Positions 1 through 8,156 of a stretch of 64,000 nucleotides of DNA are shown in pieces. The stretch's first letter is position 1; every line of letters starts with the position of its first letter. Where the stretch lies: assembly GCA_030151225.1 (NCBI GenBank), contig JASLEG010000117.1, positions 39,911-103,910 on the forward strand, in the 5' to 3' direction. Position numbers and translations under genes: made by a program. Source of the DNA: Burkholderia sp. (lineage in GTDB: Bacteria; Pseudomonadota; Gammaproteobacteria; Burkholderiales; Burkholderiaceae). The notes under the pieces were generated by a model. It saw only the letters and a list, made by a program, of their open reading frames with translations, did not search any database and was not told the DNA's origin.

Positions 1-15
1 CTTCGCGAGATTCCG

Positions 16-1041
16 ATGGCACGTCCCCGCTTCCTCCCCGACAACTTCACGCTGGCGCTGGTCGGCACCGTGGTGTTCGCCAGCCTGCTGCCGTGTCGCG
101 GCGAAATCGCGCAGGCGGCCAACTGGGCCACCAACATCGCGATCGGGCTGCTGTTCTTCCTGCACGGCGCCAAGCTCTCGCGCGAGGCGATCGTGGCCGG
201 CGCCACCCACTGGCGCCTGCATCTGGTGGTGATGCTGAGCACCTTCGCGCTGTTCCCGCTGCTCGGCCTGGCGCTGCGCCCGCTGTTCTCGCCGCTCGTC
301 ACGCCCGCGCTGTATGCCGGCGTGCTGTTCCTCTGCACGCTGCCGTCCACGGTGCAGTCGTCGATCGCGTTCACCTCGATCGCCAAGGGCAACGTGTCGG
401 CGGCCGTGTGCTCGGCCTCGGCCTCGAGCCTGCTCGGCATCTTCATCACGCCGGCGCTCGTCAGCGCGCTGCTCACGCCGCATTCGGCCAGCGGCAGCTC
501 GGCCTGGAGCACGGTGGGCAGCATCGTCATGCAGCTGCTGGTGCCCTTCGTGGCCGGCCAGCTGCTGCGCCCGGTGATCGGCAAGTGGATCGAGCGCAAC
601 CGCGGCCTGCTGAAGTTCGTCGATCAGGGCTCGATCCTGCTGGTGGTGTACGTGGCCTTCAGCGAGGCCGTGAATCAGGGCCTCTGGCACTCGATCCCGA
701 TCGCGGCGCTGGCCGGCCTGCTGCTGACCTGCGCGGTACTGCTCGCGATCGCGCTCGGCGTGACGATGTTCGTGAGCAAGCGGCTCGGCTTCAACCGCGC
801 CGACCGCATCACGATCATCTTCTGCGGCTCCAAGAAGAGCCTCGCGGCCGGCATCCCGATGGCGAAGGTGATCTTCGCCGCGCACGCGCTCGGCGCGATC
901 GTGCTGCCGCTGATGCTGTTCCACCAGATCCAGCTGATGGTGTGCGCGGCGCTCGCGCAGCGCTGGGGCGCGCGCGACACGCGCCTCGATGACGCGGGCC
1001 GCGCCCGCGCCGCCGCCTCGCCGGCCGCCGGCAAGCACTGA
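16..1041 (+). CDS. Bile acid:sodium symporter (SBF/YfeH-like) family transporter
   Basis: This 341-residue protein is almost entirely hydrophobic, with roughly nine or ten membrane segments, and has the N-terminal pattern of the YfeH-like SBF family (DNFTLALVGTVVFASLLP). Members are inner-membrane, sodium-coupled carriers of organic anions; the substrate cannot be told from sequence. A conserved SBF-type stretch with FCGSKKSLAAG lies near residue 270. The reading frame is open to the left edge of the window, so a start further upstream is possible, but the ATG at 16 places the N terminus where the family normally begins. The C-terminal tail after residue 315 is Ala/Arg-rich and cytoplasmic in character. 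It stands alone before a 284-bp gap. Confidence 0.85.
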   Translation: MARPRFLPDNFTLALVGTVVFASLLPCRGEIAQAANWATNIAIGLLFFLHGAKLSREAIVAGATHWRLHLVVMLSTFALFPLLGLALRPLFSPLVTPALYAGVLFLCTLPSTVQSSIAFTSIAKGNVSAAVCSASASSLLGIFITPALVSALLTPHSASGSSAWSTVGSIVMQLLVPFVAGQLLRPVIGKWIERNRGLLKFVDQGSILLVVYVAFSEAVNQGLWHSIPIAALAGLLLTCAVLLAIALGVTMFVSKRLGFNRADRITIIFCGSKKSLAAGIPMAKVIFAAHALGAIVLPLMLFHQIQLMVCAALAQRWGARDTRLDDAGRARAAASPAAGKH

Positions 1042-1125
1042 GCCCGCCGCGACCGGCCACGCCGGGCGCGACGCCTCCACGCAACACCGCATCGCGCCCG
1101 AGGAACGGCCCAATCCTCAGCTCAT

Positions 1126-1163
1126 TCATAGTCATAAATTAACTAAAAATAATATGACTATGA
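1126..1163. promoter_or_regulatory. AT-rich 11-bp inverted repeat upstream of the c-di-GMP gene
   Basis: TCATAGTCATA at 1126-1136 is repeated in perfect inverted orientation at 1153-1163, separated by a 16-bp all-A/T-type spacer. It is the most AT-rich spot in the first 3 kb and lies about 160 bp before the start codon of the EAL-CBS-GGDEF gene. It could be a regulator site or part of a promoter. There is no T-run of the kind expected of a terminator, although a hairpin is possible. Confidence 0.45.
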
Positions 1164-1325
1164 TTTCCTCCGAGCCCGGACCCGACAAGGCCGCCCACGA
1201 TCGCGGCCGCGTCCGGGTGCACCGAAACGGCACGCGCCGGCTTCGTGACCGTCACAAAAAATTCACTGCGTTGTCGCCGCCGGCGATTGTTAAATTGCCT
1301 GTCTCGCCGCTCGCTCGCCTCTTCC

Positions 1326-3203
1326 ATGTCTGCCCCCCTGTCCGCCGTCGCCCAGCCGGCACGTGTCGCCGATCTGCTCGCCACCGGCGCGCTGAGTGCG
1401 GTGTTTCAGCCGATCGTCGCGATCGCCGACGGCACGATCATCGGATACGAGGGGCTGGTACGCGGGCCGGCGGGCTCGCCGCTGGAAATGCCGGCGGCGC
1501 TGTTTCCGCAGGCCGCGCGCGAGGGCTGCGCGCTCGAGCTGGAACTGGCCGCCGCCACCGCCTGCGTGCGCGGCTTCGCCGCTTGCGGCGCCGACGGCCA
1601 GCTGTTCGTCAACTTCAGCGCGCACGCGATCGTGCAGCTCGCGCGACGGCGCGAACAGGTGCTCGGCGACCTGCCGTCCGAGCGCATCGTGATCGAGCTG
1701 ACCGAGCAGCATCCGGCCAGCGACCTGCCGGGCCTGCCGGCCGCGCTGGCCGAGCTGCGCGGCTCGGGCATCTCGTTCGCGCTCGACGATTACGGCACCG
1801 CCAACGCCAGCATGAGCTCGTGGGTGCGGCTGCGGCCCGACATCGTCAAGATCGACCGCTTCTTCATCGACGGCATCGCCAGCGACCCGCGCAAGTTCGA
1901 GGCGGTGAAGGCGATGCAGCACTTCGCGGCGGCCACCGGCGGCCAGCTGATCGCCGAGGGCATCGAATGCGCGGCGGACCTGATCGTGGCGCGCGACCTC
2001 GGCATCGATCACGGCCAGGGCTTCTTCCTCGGCCGCCCGGCCGCGGTGCCGGCGCCGGCCGTGGCCGCAGCCGCCCACGAGGCGCTGCTGGCCTCGCACA
2101 TCGCCGTGTTCCCGGCCGCCTCGCGCACCACGAGCGCGCCGCGCCCGCACGCGACGATCACCGACAAGATGCTGATGCCGGCCCCGGCGCTGCCGGCTCA
2201 CGCCACCAACAACCAGGCGCTCGAGCTGTTCCAGCGGCGCCCGGACCTGCACGCCGTGGCGGTGGTCGAGGACGAGCGGCCGATCGCGCTGATCAACCGG
2301 CGCAGCTTCATGGATCGCTACGCGCTGCCGTATCACCGCGAGGTGTTCGGCAAGCGGGCCTGCCTGCAGCTCGCCAACGACACGCCGCTGATGGTGGACA
2401 AGGCCACCACCGTGGAACAGCTCACCACGCTGCTGGCCAACCACGACCAGCGCTATCTGAGCGAAGGCTTCATCATCACCGATCACGGCCGCTACGCCGG
2501 GCTCGGCACCGGCGAGAGCCTGGTGCGCACGATCACCGAGGTACGCGTGGAGGCGGCGCGCTACGCGAACCCGCTGACCTTCCTGCCCGGCAACATCCCG
2601 ATCAGCGCGCACATCGCGCGGCTGGTGGGCAACGACGTGGCGTTCCATGCGTGCTACGTGGACCTGAACCAGTTCAAGCCCTTCAACGATCAGTACGGCT
2701 ACTGGCAGGGCGACGAGGTGCTGAAGTTCGCGGCCGCCGTGCTCGCCGACGCCTGCGACCCGACCCGCGACTTCCTCGGCCACGTGGGCGGCGACGATTT
2801 CCTGATCCTGTTCCAGAGCGACGACTGGCAGGCGCGCGCGCAACGCGCGATCCGCCGCTTCGACGACGGCGCGCAGCGCTTCTACGCGCAGGCCGACCGG
2901 CTCGCGGGCGGCATCCACGGCGAGGACCGGCGCGGCAACCGCACCTTCTTCGGCATGGTGACGATGGCGATCGGCTGCGTGCGCGTGCCCGGCACGCGGC
3001 GCTACCGCAGCGACGAGATCGCCTCGGTGGCCGCGCTCGCCAAGCGTCACGCCAAGCAGCATCCCGAGCACCTGTACCTGATCGACGTGGACGAGGGCCG
3101 CGCCTGGCTGCGCGCCAACGGCGAGCAGCCGAACCTCGTCAGCCAGGCGCTGACGCCGCGCCCGGCGGGCCCGGCCAGCGACCTCGACCACGGCGACGAC
3201 TGA
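1326..3203 (+). CDS. EAL-CBS-GGDEF cyclic-di-GMP signalling protein
   Basis: This 625-residue soluble protein has an N-terminal EAL phosphodiesterase domain (about residues 15-250), a central CBS-like regulatory region (about 275-415) and a C-terminal GGDEF diguanylate cyclase domain (about 420-590). The EAL domain keeps the expected catalytic set: EGLVR near residue 41, IELTEQ, DDYGTA, KIDRFF, IAEGIE and GQGFFLGRP. The cyclase signature is GGDDF near residue 488, a variant of GGDEF, with a DLNQFKPFND nucleotide-binding segment. No membrane span or signal peptide is visible. I chose the ATG at 1326 over a GTG at 1245 because the upstream extension is Arg-rich and unlike the family. It is predicted to make or break cyclic-di-GMP, with CBS as a possible nucleotide sensor. 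Confidence 0.9.
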   Translation: MSAPLSAVAQPARVADLLATGALSAVFQPIVAIADGTIIGYEGLVRGPAGSPLEMPAALFPQAAREGCALELELAAATACVRGFAACGADGQLFVNFSAHAIVQLARRREQVLGDLPSERIVIELTEQHPASDLPGLPAALAELRGSGISFALDDYGTANASMSSWVRLRPDIVKIDRFFIDGIASDPRKFEAVKAMQHFAAATGGQLIAEGIECAADLIVARDLGIDHGQGFFLGRPAAVPAPAVAAAAHEALLASHIAVFPAASRTTSAPRPHATITDKMLMPAPALPAHATNNQALELFQRRPDLHAVAVVEDERPIALINRRSFMDRYALPYHREVFGKRACLQLANDTPLMVDKATTVEQLTTLLANHDQRYLSEGFIITDHGRYAGLGTGESLVRTITEVRVEAARYANPLTFLPGNIPISAHIARLVGNDVAFHACYVDLNQFKPFNDQYGYWQGDEVLKFAAAVLADACDPTRDFLGHVGGDDFLILFQSDDWQARAQRAIRRFDDGAQRFYAQADRLAGGIHGEDRRGNRTFFGMVTMAIGCVRVPGTRRYRSDEIASVAALAKRHAKQHPEHLYLIDVDEGRAWLRANGEQPNLVSQALTPRPAGPASDLDHGDD

Positions 3204-3285
3204 ACCGGCACGTCGCCGCACCCGCCTTCCCGCGCCATCGTCCCCATCACGCCACCGGCGCAACGCCGCCGTTCGCCAACCTGCT

Positions 3286-3298
3286 TGTTTAGCAAACA
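3286..3298. promoter_or_regulatory. Palindrome TGTTT-AGC-AAACA upstream of the lacI-type gene
   Basis: A perfect 5-bp inverted repeat with a 3-bp centre sits about 145 bp before the LacI-family start. Its form suits a LacI-type operator, but it also lies just after the c-di-GMP gene. A second, weaker repeat, CGAAG-N11-CTTCG (3411-3431), overlaps the likely promoter and leader (TATACAAT at 3402-3409), which is a better place for autorepression. Assignment to this regulator is inference. Confidence 0.3.
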
Positions 3299-3442
3299 CG
3301 GGAACCCATCCCGATCACGAAAAGACCCCCAAGTCCTTTATTTACGGGTATTCCCGAGCATTCCGAGGGCAACTCCCGAGATTTTCGTGGCGATTTTTTA
3401 CTATACAATCCGAAGCACTCTAAACACTTCGATTGGGCACGC

Positions 3443-4468
3443 ATGGGCACCACCATCCGCGACGTGGCTCAGGCAGCGAACGTATCGATCGGTACCGTCT
3501 CGCGCGCCTTGAAGAATCAGCCGGGGCTGTCCGAGGCGACGCGCGAGCGCATCGTCGCGGTGGCCGCCCAGCTCGGCTACGATCCGGCGCAGCTGCGGCC
3601 GCGCATCCGCCGGCTCACCTTCCTGCTGCACCGCCAGCACAACAACTTCGCGGCCACGCCGTTCTTCTCGCACGTGCTCAACGGCGTGGAGGAAGCGTGC
3701 CGCGATCGCGGCATCGTGCCGGCGCTGCTCACCGTGGGCCCGACCGACGACGTGCTGCGCCAGATGCGCCCGCACGCGCCCGACGCGATCGCCGTGGCCG
3801 GCTTCATGGAGCCCGAGACGATCGACGCGCTGGCCGCCACCGGCCGCCCGCTGGTGCTGATCGACATGTGGGCGCCGGGCCTGCGCTCGGTGAACATCGA
3901 CAACATCGCCGGCGCCTCGCTGGCGATGCGCCACCTGTTCGACACCGGCCGCAAGCGCATCGCCTTCATCGGCGGCTCGCTCGCGCACCACAGCATCGCG
4001 CAGCGCGCGCTCGGCTTCCGGCGCGCTTTCTTCGAGGCCGGGCTGCTGTTCGACCCGTCACTCGAGGTGACGATCGACGCCGGGCTCGACCCGGACACCG
4101 GCGCCGCGCGCGCAATGGAACGCCTGCTCGACGGCGGCCAGCGGCCCGACGCGGTGTTCGCGTTCAACGACGCCGCCGCGCTGGCCGCGATGCGCGTGTG
4201 CCTGGCGCGCGGGCTGCGCGTGCCCGAGGACATCGCCGTCGTGGGCTTCGACGACATCGCCGGCGCCGAGCACGCCGCGCCGCCGCTCACCACGCTCGCG
4301 GTCGACAAGGAAGCGCTCGGCCGCCGCGGCGTGGAGCTGCTGCTGGCCGATTCGCCCGAGCACACCGAAATCCGCCTGCCCGTGCGGCTCGTCGAGCGCG
4401 CGAGCAGTTCCGCGGCCGTGGCCCCGCTCGCCACCGCCGCCCTCCTCACTCCGGTAACCGCCTCATGA
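3443..4468 (+). CDS. LacI-family transcriptional regulator
   Basis: This 341-residue regulator begins with a classic LacI helix-turn-helix (TIRDVAQAANVSIGTVSRAL, residues 3-22, then the hinge helix region to about 60), followed by a periplasmic-binding-protein-like effector domain with conserved patches VNIDN, GRKRIAFIGG and VVGFDDIAGAEHA. It overlaps the next gene by an ATGA junction, and a kinase gene is coupled in the same way, so it very likely controls this hexose operon and responds to a sugar or sugar phosphate. Length and domain order are normal for the family. The effector is unknown. Confidence 0.92.
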   Translation: MGTTIRDVAQAANVSIGTVSRALKNQPGLSEATRERIVAVAAQLGYDPAQLRPRIRRLTFLLHRQHNNFAATPFFSHVLNGVEEACRDRGIVPALLTVGPTDDVLRQMRPHAPDAIAVAGFMEPETIDALAATGRPLVLIDMWAPGLRSVNIDNIAGASLAMRHLFDTGRKRIAFIGGSLAHHSIAQRALGFRRAFFEAGLLFDPSLEVTIDAGLDPDTGAARAMERLLDGGQRPDAVFAFNDAAALAAMRVCLARGLRVPEDIAVVGFDDIAGAEHAAPPLTTLAVDKEALGRRGVELLLADSPEHTEIRLPVRLVERASSSAAVAPLATAALLTPVTAS

Positions 4469-5778
4469 CGAACCCCGCCTCGCCGCACGCGTCGCCCGTT
4501 TCCGATACGCCGGCAGCCGCTGTCGCGAACTTCCGCGACGCCGATTTCCTGCTCGGCCACGTGCAGCACACGCTGCGCTTCTACGCGCCCAACGTGTTCG
4601 ATCCGTCGGGCGGCTTCTTCCACTTCTTCCGCGACGACGGCTCGATCTACGACCGCAGCACGCGCCACCTCGTGAGCAGCTGCCGCTTCGTGTTCAACTA
4701 CGCGATGGCCCATCGCCAGTTCGGCGACGCCCGGTACCAGGATTACGTGCGCCACGGCCTGCGCTTCCTGCGCGAGGCGCACTGGGATCCGGTGCACGAG
4801 GGCTACGACTGGGAGCTCGAATGGCGCGACGGCCGCAAGGTGGCCGTGCGCGACGGCACGCGTCACTGCTACGGCCTCGCCTTCGTGCTGCTGGCCGCCG
4901 CGCACGCGGTGATGGCCGGCGTGGAGGAAGGCCGCGAGCTGATCGGCCACACCTACGCGCTGATGGAAAAGCACTTCTGGGATGCACCCGGCGGCCTCTA
5001 CAAGGACGACGCCACGCCCGACTGGCAGGTGTCCGGCTATCGCGGCCAGAACGCCAACATGCACACCACCGAGGCGCTGCTGGCCGCCTACGAGGCCACC
5101 GGCGAGGTGCGCTACCTCGACCGCGCCGAGCTGGTGGCGACGCACATCACGCAGCGCCAGGCCGCGCTGTCGCAGAACCTCGTGTGGGAGCACTTCCACG
5201 CCGACTGGTCGGTGGACTGGGACTACAACAAGGAAGACAGCACCAACATCTTCCGCCCGTGGGGCTTCCAGCCCGGCCACCAGACGGAATGGGCCAAGCT
5301 GCTGCTGATCCTCGAGCGGCACCGCCCGCTCGACTGGCTGCTGCCGCGCGCCATCGAGCTGTTCGACGCCGCCTTCGCGCATGCCTGGGACAGCGAGCAC
5401 GGCGGCCTCGTGTACGGCTTCGGCCCCGACTACACCGTGTGCGACCACGACAAGTATTTCTGGGTGCAGGCCGAGAGCTTCGCCACCGCCGCGCTGCTCG
5501 GCGAGCGCACCGGCAGCGAGCGCTTCTGGGACTGCTACGACGAGATCTGGCGCTACAGCTGGCAGCACTTCGTGGACCACCGCTACGGCGCCTGGTACCG
5601 CATCCTGACCTGCGACAACCGCAAGTACAGCGACGAGAAGAGCCCCGCCGGCAAGACCGACTATCACACGATGGGCGCCTGCTACGAGGTGCTGAACGCG
5701 CTGCCCGGCGGGCAGCTCGCGCCGCCCGTCGCCCCCCGCCCGCAACCCCATCACGACAGCAAGGAGCACGCACGATGA
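4465..5778 (+). CDS. AGE-family sugar isomerase/epimerase (mannose isomerase-like)
   Basis: The 437-residue product belongs to the N-acylglucosamine 2-epimerase superfamily, which folds as an (alpha/alpha)6 barrel. Recognisable stretches include FFHFFRDDGSIYD, the RHLVSSCRF segment, YRGQNANMHTTEALLAAYE, NIFRPWGFQPGHQTEWAKLL and KTDYHTMGACYE; the conserved Arg/His residues in these are the family's catalytic set. Some family members interconvert mannose, fructose and glucose (YihS and D-mannose isomerases) and others act on cellobiose or acylglucosamine. The adjoining sugar kinase and LacI regulator favour free mannose-to-fructose isomerisation, which is inference. It begins within the last codons of the LacI gene and ends in the start codon of the kinase, indicating translational coupling. 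Confidence 0.88.
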   Translation: MTNPASPHASPVSDTPAAAVANFRDADFLLGHVQHTLRFYAPNVFDPSGGFFHFFRDDGSIYDRSTRHLVSSCRFVFNYAMAHRQFGDARYQDYVRHGLRFLREAHWDPVHEGYDWELEWRDGRKVAVRDGTRHCYGLAFVLLAAAHAVMAGVEEGRELIGHTYALMEKHFWDAPGGLYKDDATPDWQVSGYRGQNANMHTTEALLAAYEATGEVRYLDRAELVATHITQRQAALSQNLVWEHFHADWSVDWDYNKEDSTNIFRPWGFQPGHQTEWAKLLLILERHRPLDWLLPRAIELFDAAFAHAWDSEHGGLVYGFGPDYTVCDHDKYFWVQAESFATAALLGERTGSERFWDCYDEIWRYSWQHFVDHRYGAWYRILTCDNRKYSDEKSPAGKTDYHTMGACYEVLNALPGGQLAPPVAPRPQPHHDSKEHAR

Positions 5779-6686
5779 GCAGTGGCACGTTTCCGCATTT
5801 CGTCTCGGCCGGCGACATCCTGACCGACATGGTCCGGCACGACGCGGCGCAGTGGACCTCGGTGCCCGGTGGCGCCGGCTGGAACGTGGCGCGCGCGGTG
5901 GCCCGGCTCGGCGTGCCGAGCGCCGCGGTGGGCGCGCTCGGCCGCGACTGCTTCTCCGACGTGCTGTGGCGCGAGAGCGAGGCAGCCGGGCTCGACCTGC
6001 GCTTCCTGCAGCGCGTCGATCGCCCGCCGCTGCTGGCGATCGTGCACGAGACGCAGCCGCCGTCGTACTTCTTCATCGGCGAGAACAGCGCCGACCTCGC
6101 CTTCGATCCGGCCGCGCTGCCGGCCGGCTGGGAAACGCCGCTGCAGTGGGCGCACTTCGGCTGCATCAGCCTGGTGCGCGAGCCGCTGGCGTCCACGCTG
6201 GTCGAGCTGGCCGCCACGCTGCGCGCGCGCGGCGTGAAGATCAGCTTCGATCCGAACTACCGCAACCTGATGACGGCCGCCTATCGGCCGACGCTCGAGA
6301 AGATGGTGAAGCTGGCCGATCTCGTGAAGGTGTCCGACGAGGACCTGCGCCACCTGTTCGACGGCCGCGGCGAGGCGGAGGCGATCGCCGAGGTGCGCGC
6401 GCTGAATCCGGAAGCCACCGTGCTGGTGACGCGCGGCTCGCAGCCGGCCACGCTGTACGCCGGCGACGCGCGCTTCGAGGCGCAGCCGCCGCGCGTGGAA
6501 GTGGCCGATACGGTGGGGGCCGGCGATGCGTCGATCGGCGGCCTGATCGTGAGCCTGATGACGGCGCCGCAGCGCGGCTGGGACCAGCACCTCGCGTTCG
6601 CGCTCGCGGCCGGCGCGGCCGCCTGCCGCCACACGGGCGCGCACGCGCCGACGCTCGACGAAGTGGTGGCGCTGCTCGCCCACTGA
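5775..6686 (+). CDS. PfkB-family carbohydrate kinase, probable fructokinase
   Basis: The 303-residue protein has the ribokinase/PfkB fold. The N-terminal GGAGWNVARAVARLG segment is the first PfkB signature, and DTVGAGDASIGG near residue 250 is the second, containing the anion-hole glycine loop and the catalytic Asp of the GAGD motif. The third position after GAGD is Ser, where many fructokinases have Phe (GAGDSF or GAGDAF), a mild deviation. It would phosphorylate the sugar produced by the preceding isomerase, most simply fructose, using ATP in the cytoplasm. Its ATG overlaps the isomerase stop codon. No sugar transporter is in this operon, so uptake must be encoded elsewhere. Confidence 0.87.
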   Translation: MSSGTFPHFVSAGDILTDMVRHDAAQWTSVPGGAGWNVARAVARLGVPSAAVGALGRDCFSDVLWRESEAAGLDLRFLQRVDRPPLLAIVHETQPPSYFFIGENSADLAFDPAALPAGWETPLQWAHFGCISLVREPLASTLVELAATLRARGVKISFDPNYRNLMTAAYRPTLEKMVKLADLVKVSDEDLRHLFDGRGEAEAIAEVRALNPEATVLVTRGSQPATLYAGDARFEAQPPRVEVADTVGAGDASIGGLIVSLMTAPQRGWDQHLAFALAAGAAACRHTGAHAPTLDEVVALLAH

Positions 6687-6691
6687 AGCGC

Positions 6692-6720
6692 GCGCGGCGG
6701 CCCGCAACGGGCCGCCGCGC
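6692..6720. terminator. GC-only hairpin between convergent genes
   Basis: A perfect 12-bp stem (6692-6703 with 6709-6720) and a 5-nt loop start six bases after the kinase stop codon, between convergent genes. There is no T-tract on either side, so it is a strong pause or mRNA-end structure rather than a textbook intrinsic terminator. Confidence 0.5.
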
Positions 6721-6724
6721 CGTC

Positions 6725-6919
6725 TCACCAGAGCCTGGCGAGCACCGACACGATCGCCATCACCACCAGCGTCGACATGAACGGAAACGGCCAGGCACGC
6801 GAGCCGATCCGCAGCGTGACGTCGCCGGGCAGGCGCCCGACCCCGAGCTTCGACAGCCACGGCCAGGTACGCGCCAGCACCATCACCGCCACGAACGAGA
6901 CCAGCAGCCAGCGGAACAT
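6725..6919 (-). CDS. DUF2905 small membrane protein
   Basis: This 64-residue protein matches the DUF2905 pattern: an N-terminal membrane segment (FRWLLVSFVAVMVLA), the conserved centre LGVGRLPGDVTLRIGSRAW, a short FPF stretch and a second C-terminal membrane segment. The function of DUF2905 is unknown. It is read in the same direction as, and nine bases downstream of, the MidA-type methyltransferase gene, so the two are probably one transcript. Confidence 0.85.
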   Translation of the reverse strand: MFRWLLVSFVAVMVLARTWPWLSKLGVGRLPGDVTLRIGSRAWPFPFMSTLVVMAIVSVLARLW

Positions 6920-6928
6920 CGCGGCCGC

Positions 6929-8143
6929 CTACAGTGCGTGCGAGCGCTCGCCGCGCGCGAACGCGTCGAGACCGCCGTCGATGCCGCGCCCGAACGCGAT
7001 CACCTTGAACAGTTCGCCCATCTCCGACTCCGAGATCAGCTTCTGCACCGCGTTGGCGGCCGGCAGGAAGCGCGCGACGTCGGCCGGATCGAGCTCGGAC
7101 AGCACCTCGGTGATGCCGGCGTTGAGCAGGAAGCGGCCCTGCGAGGTGTAGCCGAGCAGCTCCGCGCCGGCCGCCACGCCGGCCGCGTGGATGCCGGAAA
7201 ACTCGACGTGCGCGGTGATGTCCTGCAACCCCGGCCAGACGAACGGATCGCCGTGCGCGCGGTGGCGGTAATGGCACATCAGCGTGCCCTCGGCGCGCTG
7301 CGGGTGGCAGTACTCGCGCAGCGGAAAGCCGTAATCGAGGAAGAAGGCCGCGCCGCGGCCCAGCATCGTGCAGACGGTGCCCGTGAAGGCGCGCGCGGCC
7401 TCGTGGGTTTCGGTCAGGTAGCCGGGCGGCAGATCGAGCGCGTCGAGCTCGGCCAGCGAGGCGAGCGCGGCCGGGTCGCGGATCGCGCGATCCGCGAACA
7501 CGAAGGCGTGCTTCCCGGTCTCGACCTCGGCCACGGCCACGCCGCGCTCGAGCCAGCCCGCCTCGCCGCGCACCACGAGCCGCACCGGCATCGCGTCGAG
7601 CACCTCGTTGCCCACCACCACGCCGTCGAAGCCGGCCGGCAGCGCGTCGAGCCAGTGCACGCGTGCGGCCAGCGCCGCCGGCAGCGCGGCCGCGAGCGTG
7701 GCCTGCTGGCGCTCGCGCAGTTCGCCCGACAGCTCCACGATCTCGTAGCGCTCGGGCGCCGCGCCGAGCGCGTCGAGCGCCGCGACCAGGCCCGCCGCGA
7801 GCTTGCCGGTGCCGGCGCCGAACTCCATCACGCGCTGCGTGCCGCTCGCCTCGAGCGCCTGCGCCACCGGCCGCGCGAGCGTGCGCGCGAACAGCGGCGA
7901 GAGCTCCGGGGCCGTCACGAAATCGCTGCCGTCCTCGCCGCGCAGGCCGAACTTGCGCGCGCCACCGCTGTAATAGCCGAGGCCCGGCGCGTACAGCGCG
8001 CGCTCCATGAAGCGGGAAAACGGGATCCAGCCGCCCGCGGCCGCGATCTCGGCGCGCAACGACGCGGCGAGCGTTTCCGACTGTGCGAGCGCGTCGGGGC
8101 CGGGAACGGGTAAACTAGCGGGTTCGTGAGCTTTCGGGTTCAT
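6929..8143 (-). CDS. MidA/NDUFAF7-type SAM-dependent methyltransferase (COG1565)
   Basis: The 404-residue protein is a class I methyltransferase of the COG1565 group, whose mitochondrial relative NDUFAF7/MidA methylates an Arg of complex I; the bacterial substrate is not established. Visible signatures are IPFSRFMERALYAPGLGYYS near residue 40, the SAM-binding MEFGAGTGKLAAGL near 110, VVGNEVLDAMP near 180, and FFLDYGFPLREYCHPQR with MCHYRHRAH near 270-300. A longer frame runs upstream but overlaps the divergent SDR gene, so the ATG at 8143 is preferred. Only 13 bp separate the two divergent start codons, so each promoter must lie inside the other gene or be leaderless. Confidence 0.9.
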   Translation of the reverse strand: MNPKAHEPASLPVPGPDALAQSETLAASLRAEIAAAGGWIPFSRFMERALYAPGLGYYSGGARKFGLRGEDGSDFVTAPELSPLFARTLARPVAQALEASGTQRVMEFGAGTGKLAAGLVAALDALGAAPERYEIVELSGELRERQQATLAAALPAALAARVHWLDALPAGFDGVVVGNEVLDAMPVRLVVRGEAGWLERGVAVAEVETGKHAFVFADRAIRDPAALASLAELDALDLPPGYLTETHEAARAFTGTVCTMLGRGAAFFLDYGFPLREYCHPQRAEGTLMCHYRHRAHGDPFVWPGLQDITAHVEFSGIHAAGVAAGAELLGYTSQGRFLLNAGITEVLSELDPADVARFLPAANAVQKLISESEMGELFKVIAFGRGIDGGLDAFARGERSHAL

Positions 8144-8156
8144 CCCGGCATTGTAA

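Noticed and set aside
1245..1325. GTG start 27 codons upstream of the c-di-GMP gene start
   Set aside because: The extra residues are Arg-rich and unlike EAL proteins; the ATG at 1326 is adequate.
989..3292. 767-residue plus-strand frame spanning the transporter end and the c-di-GMP gene
   Set aside because: It is an out-of-frame Arg/Ala-rich shadow of the real gene.
1290..3299. A 669-residue open frame on the minus strand opposite the c-di-GMP gene
   Set aside because: It is antisense to a clear EAL-CBS-GGDEF gene, has Arg/Ala/His-biased composition typical of antisense frames in GC-rich DNA and no domain.
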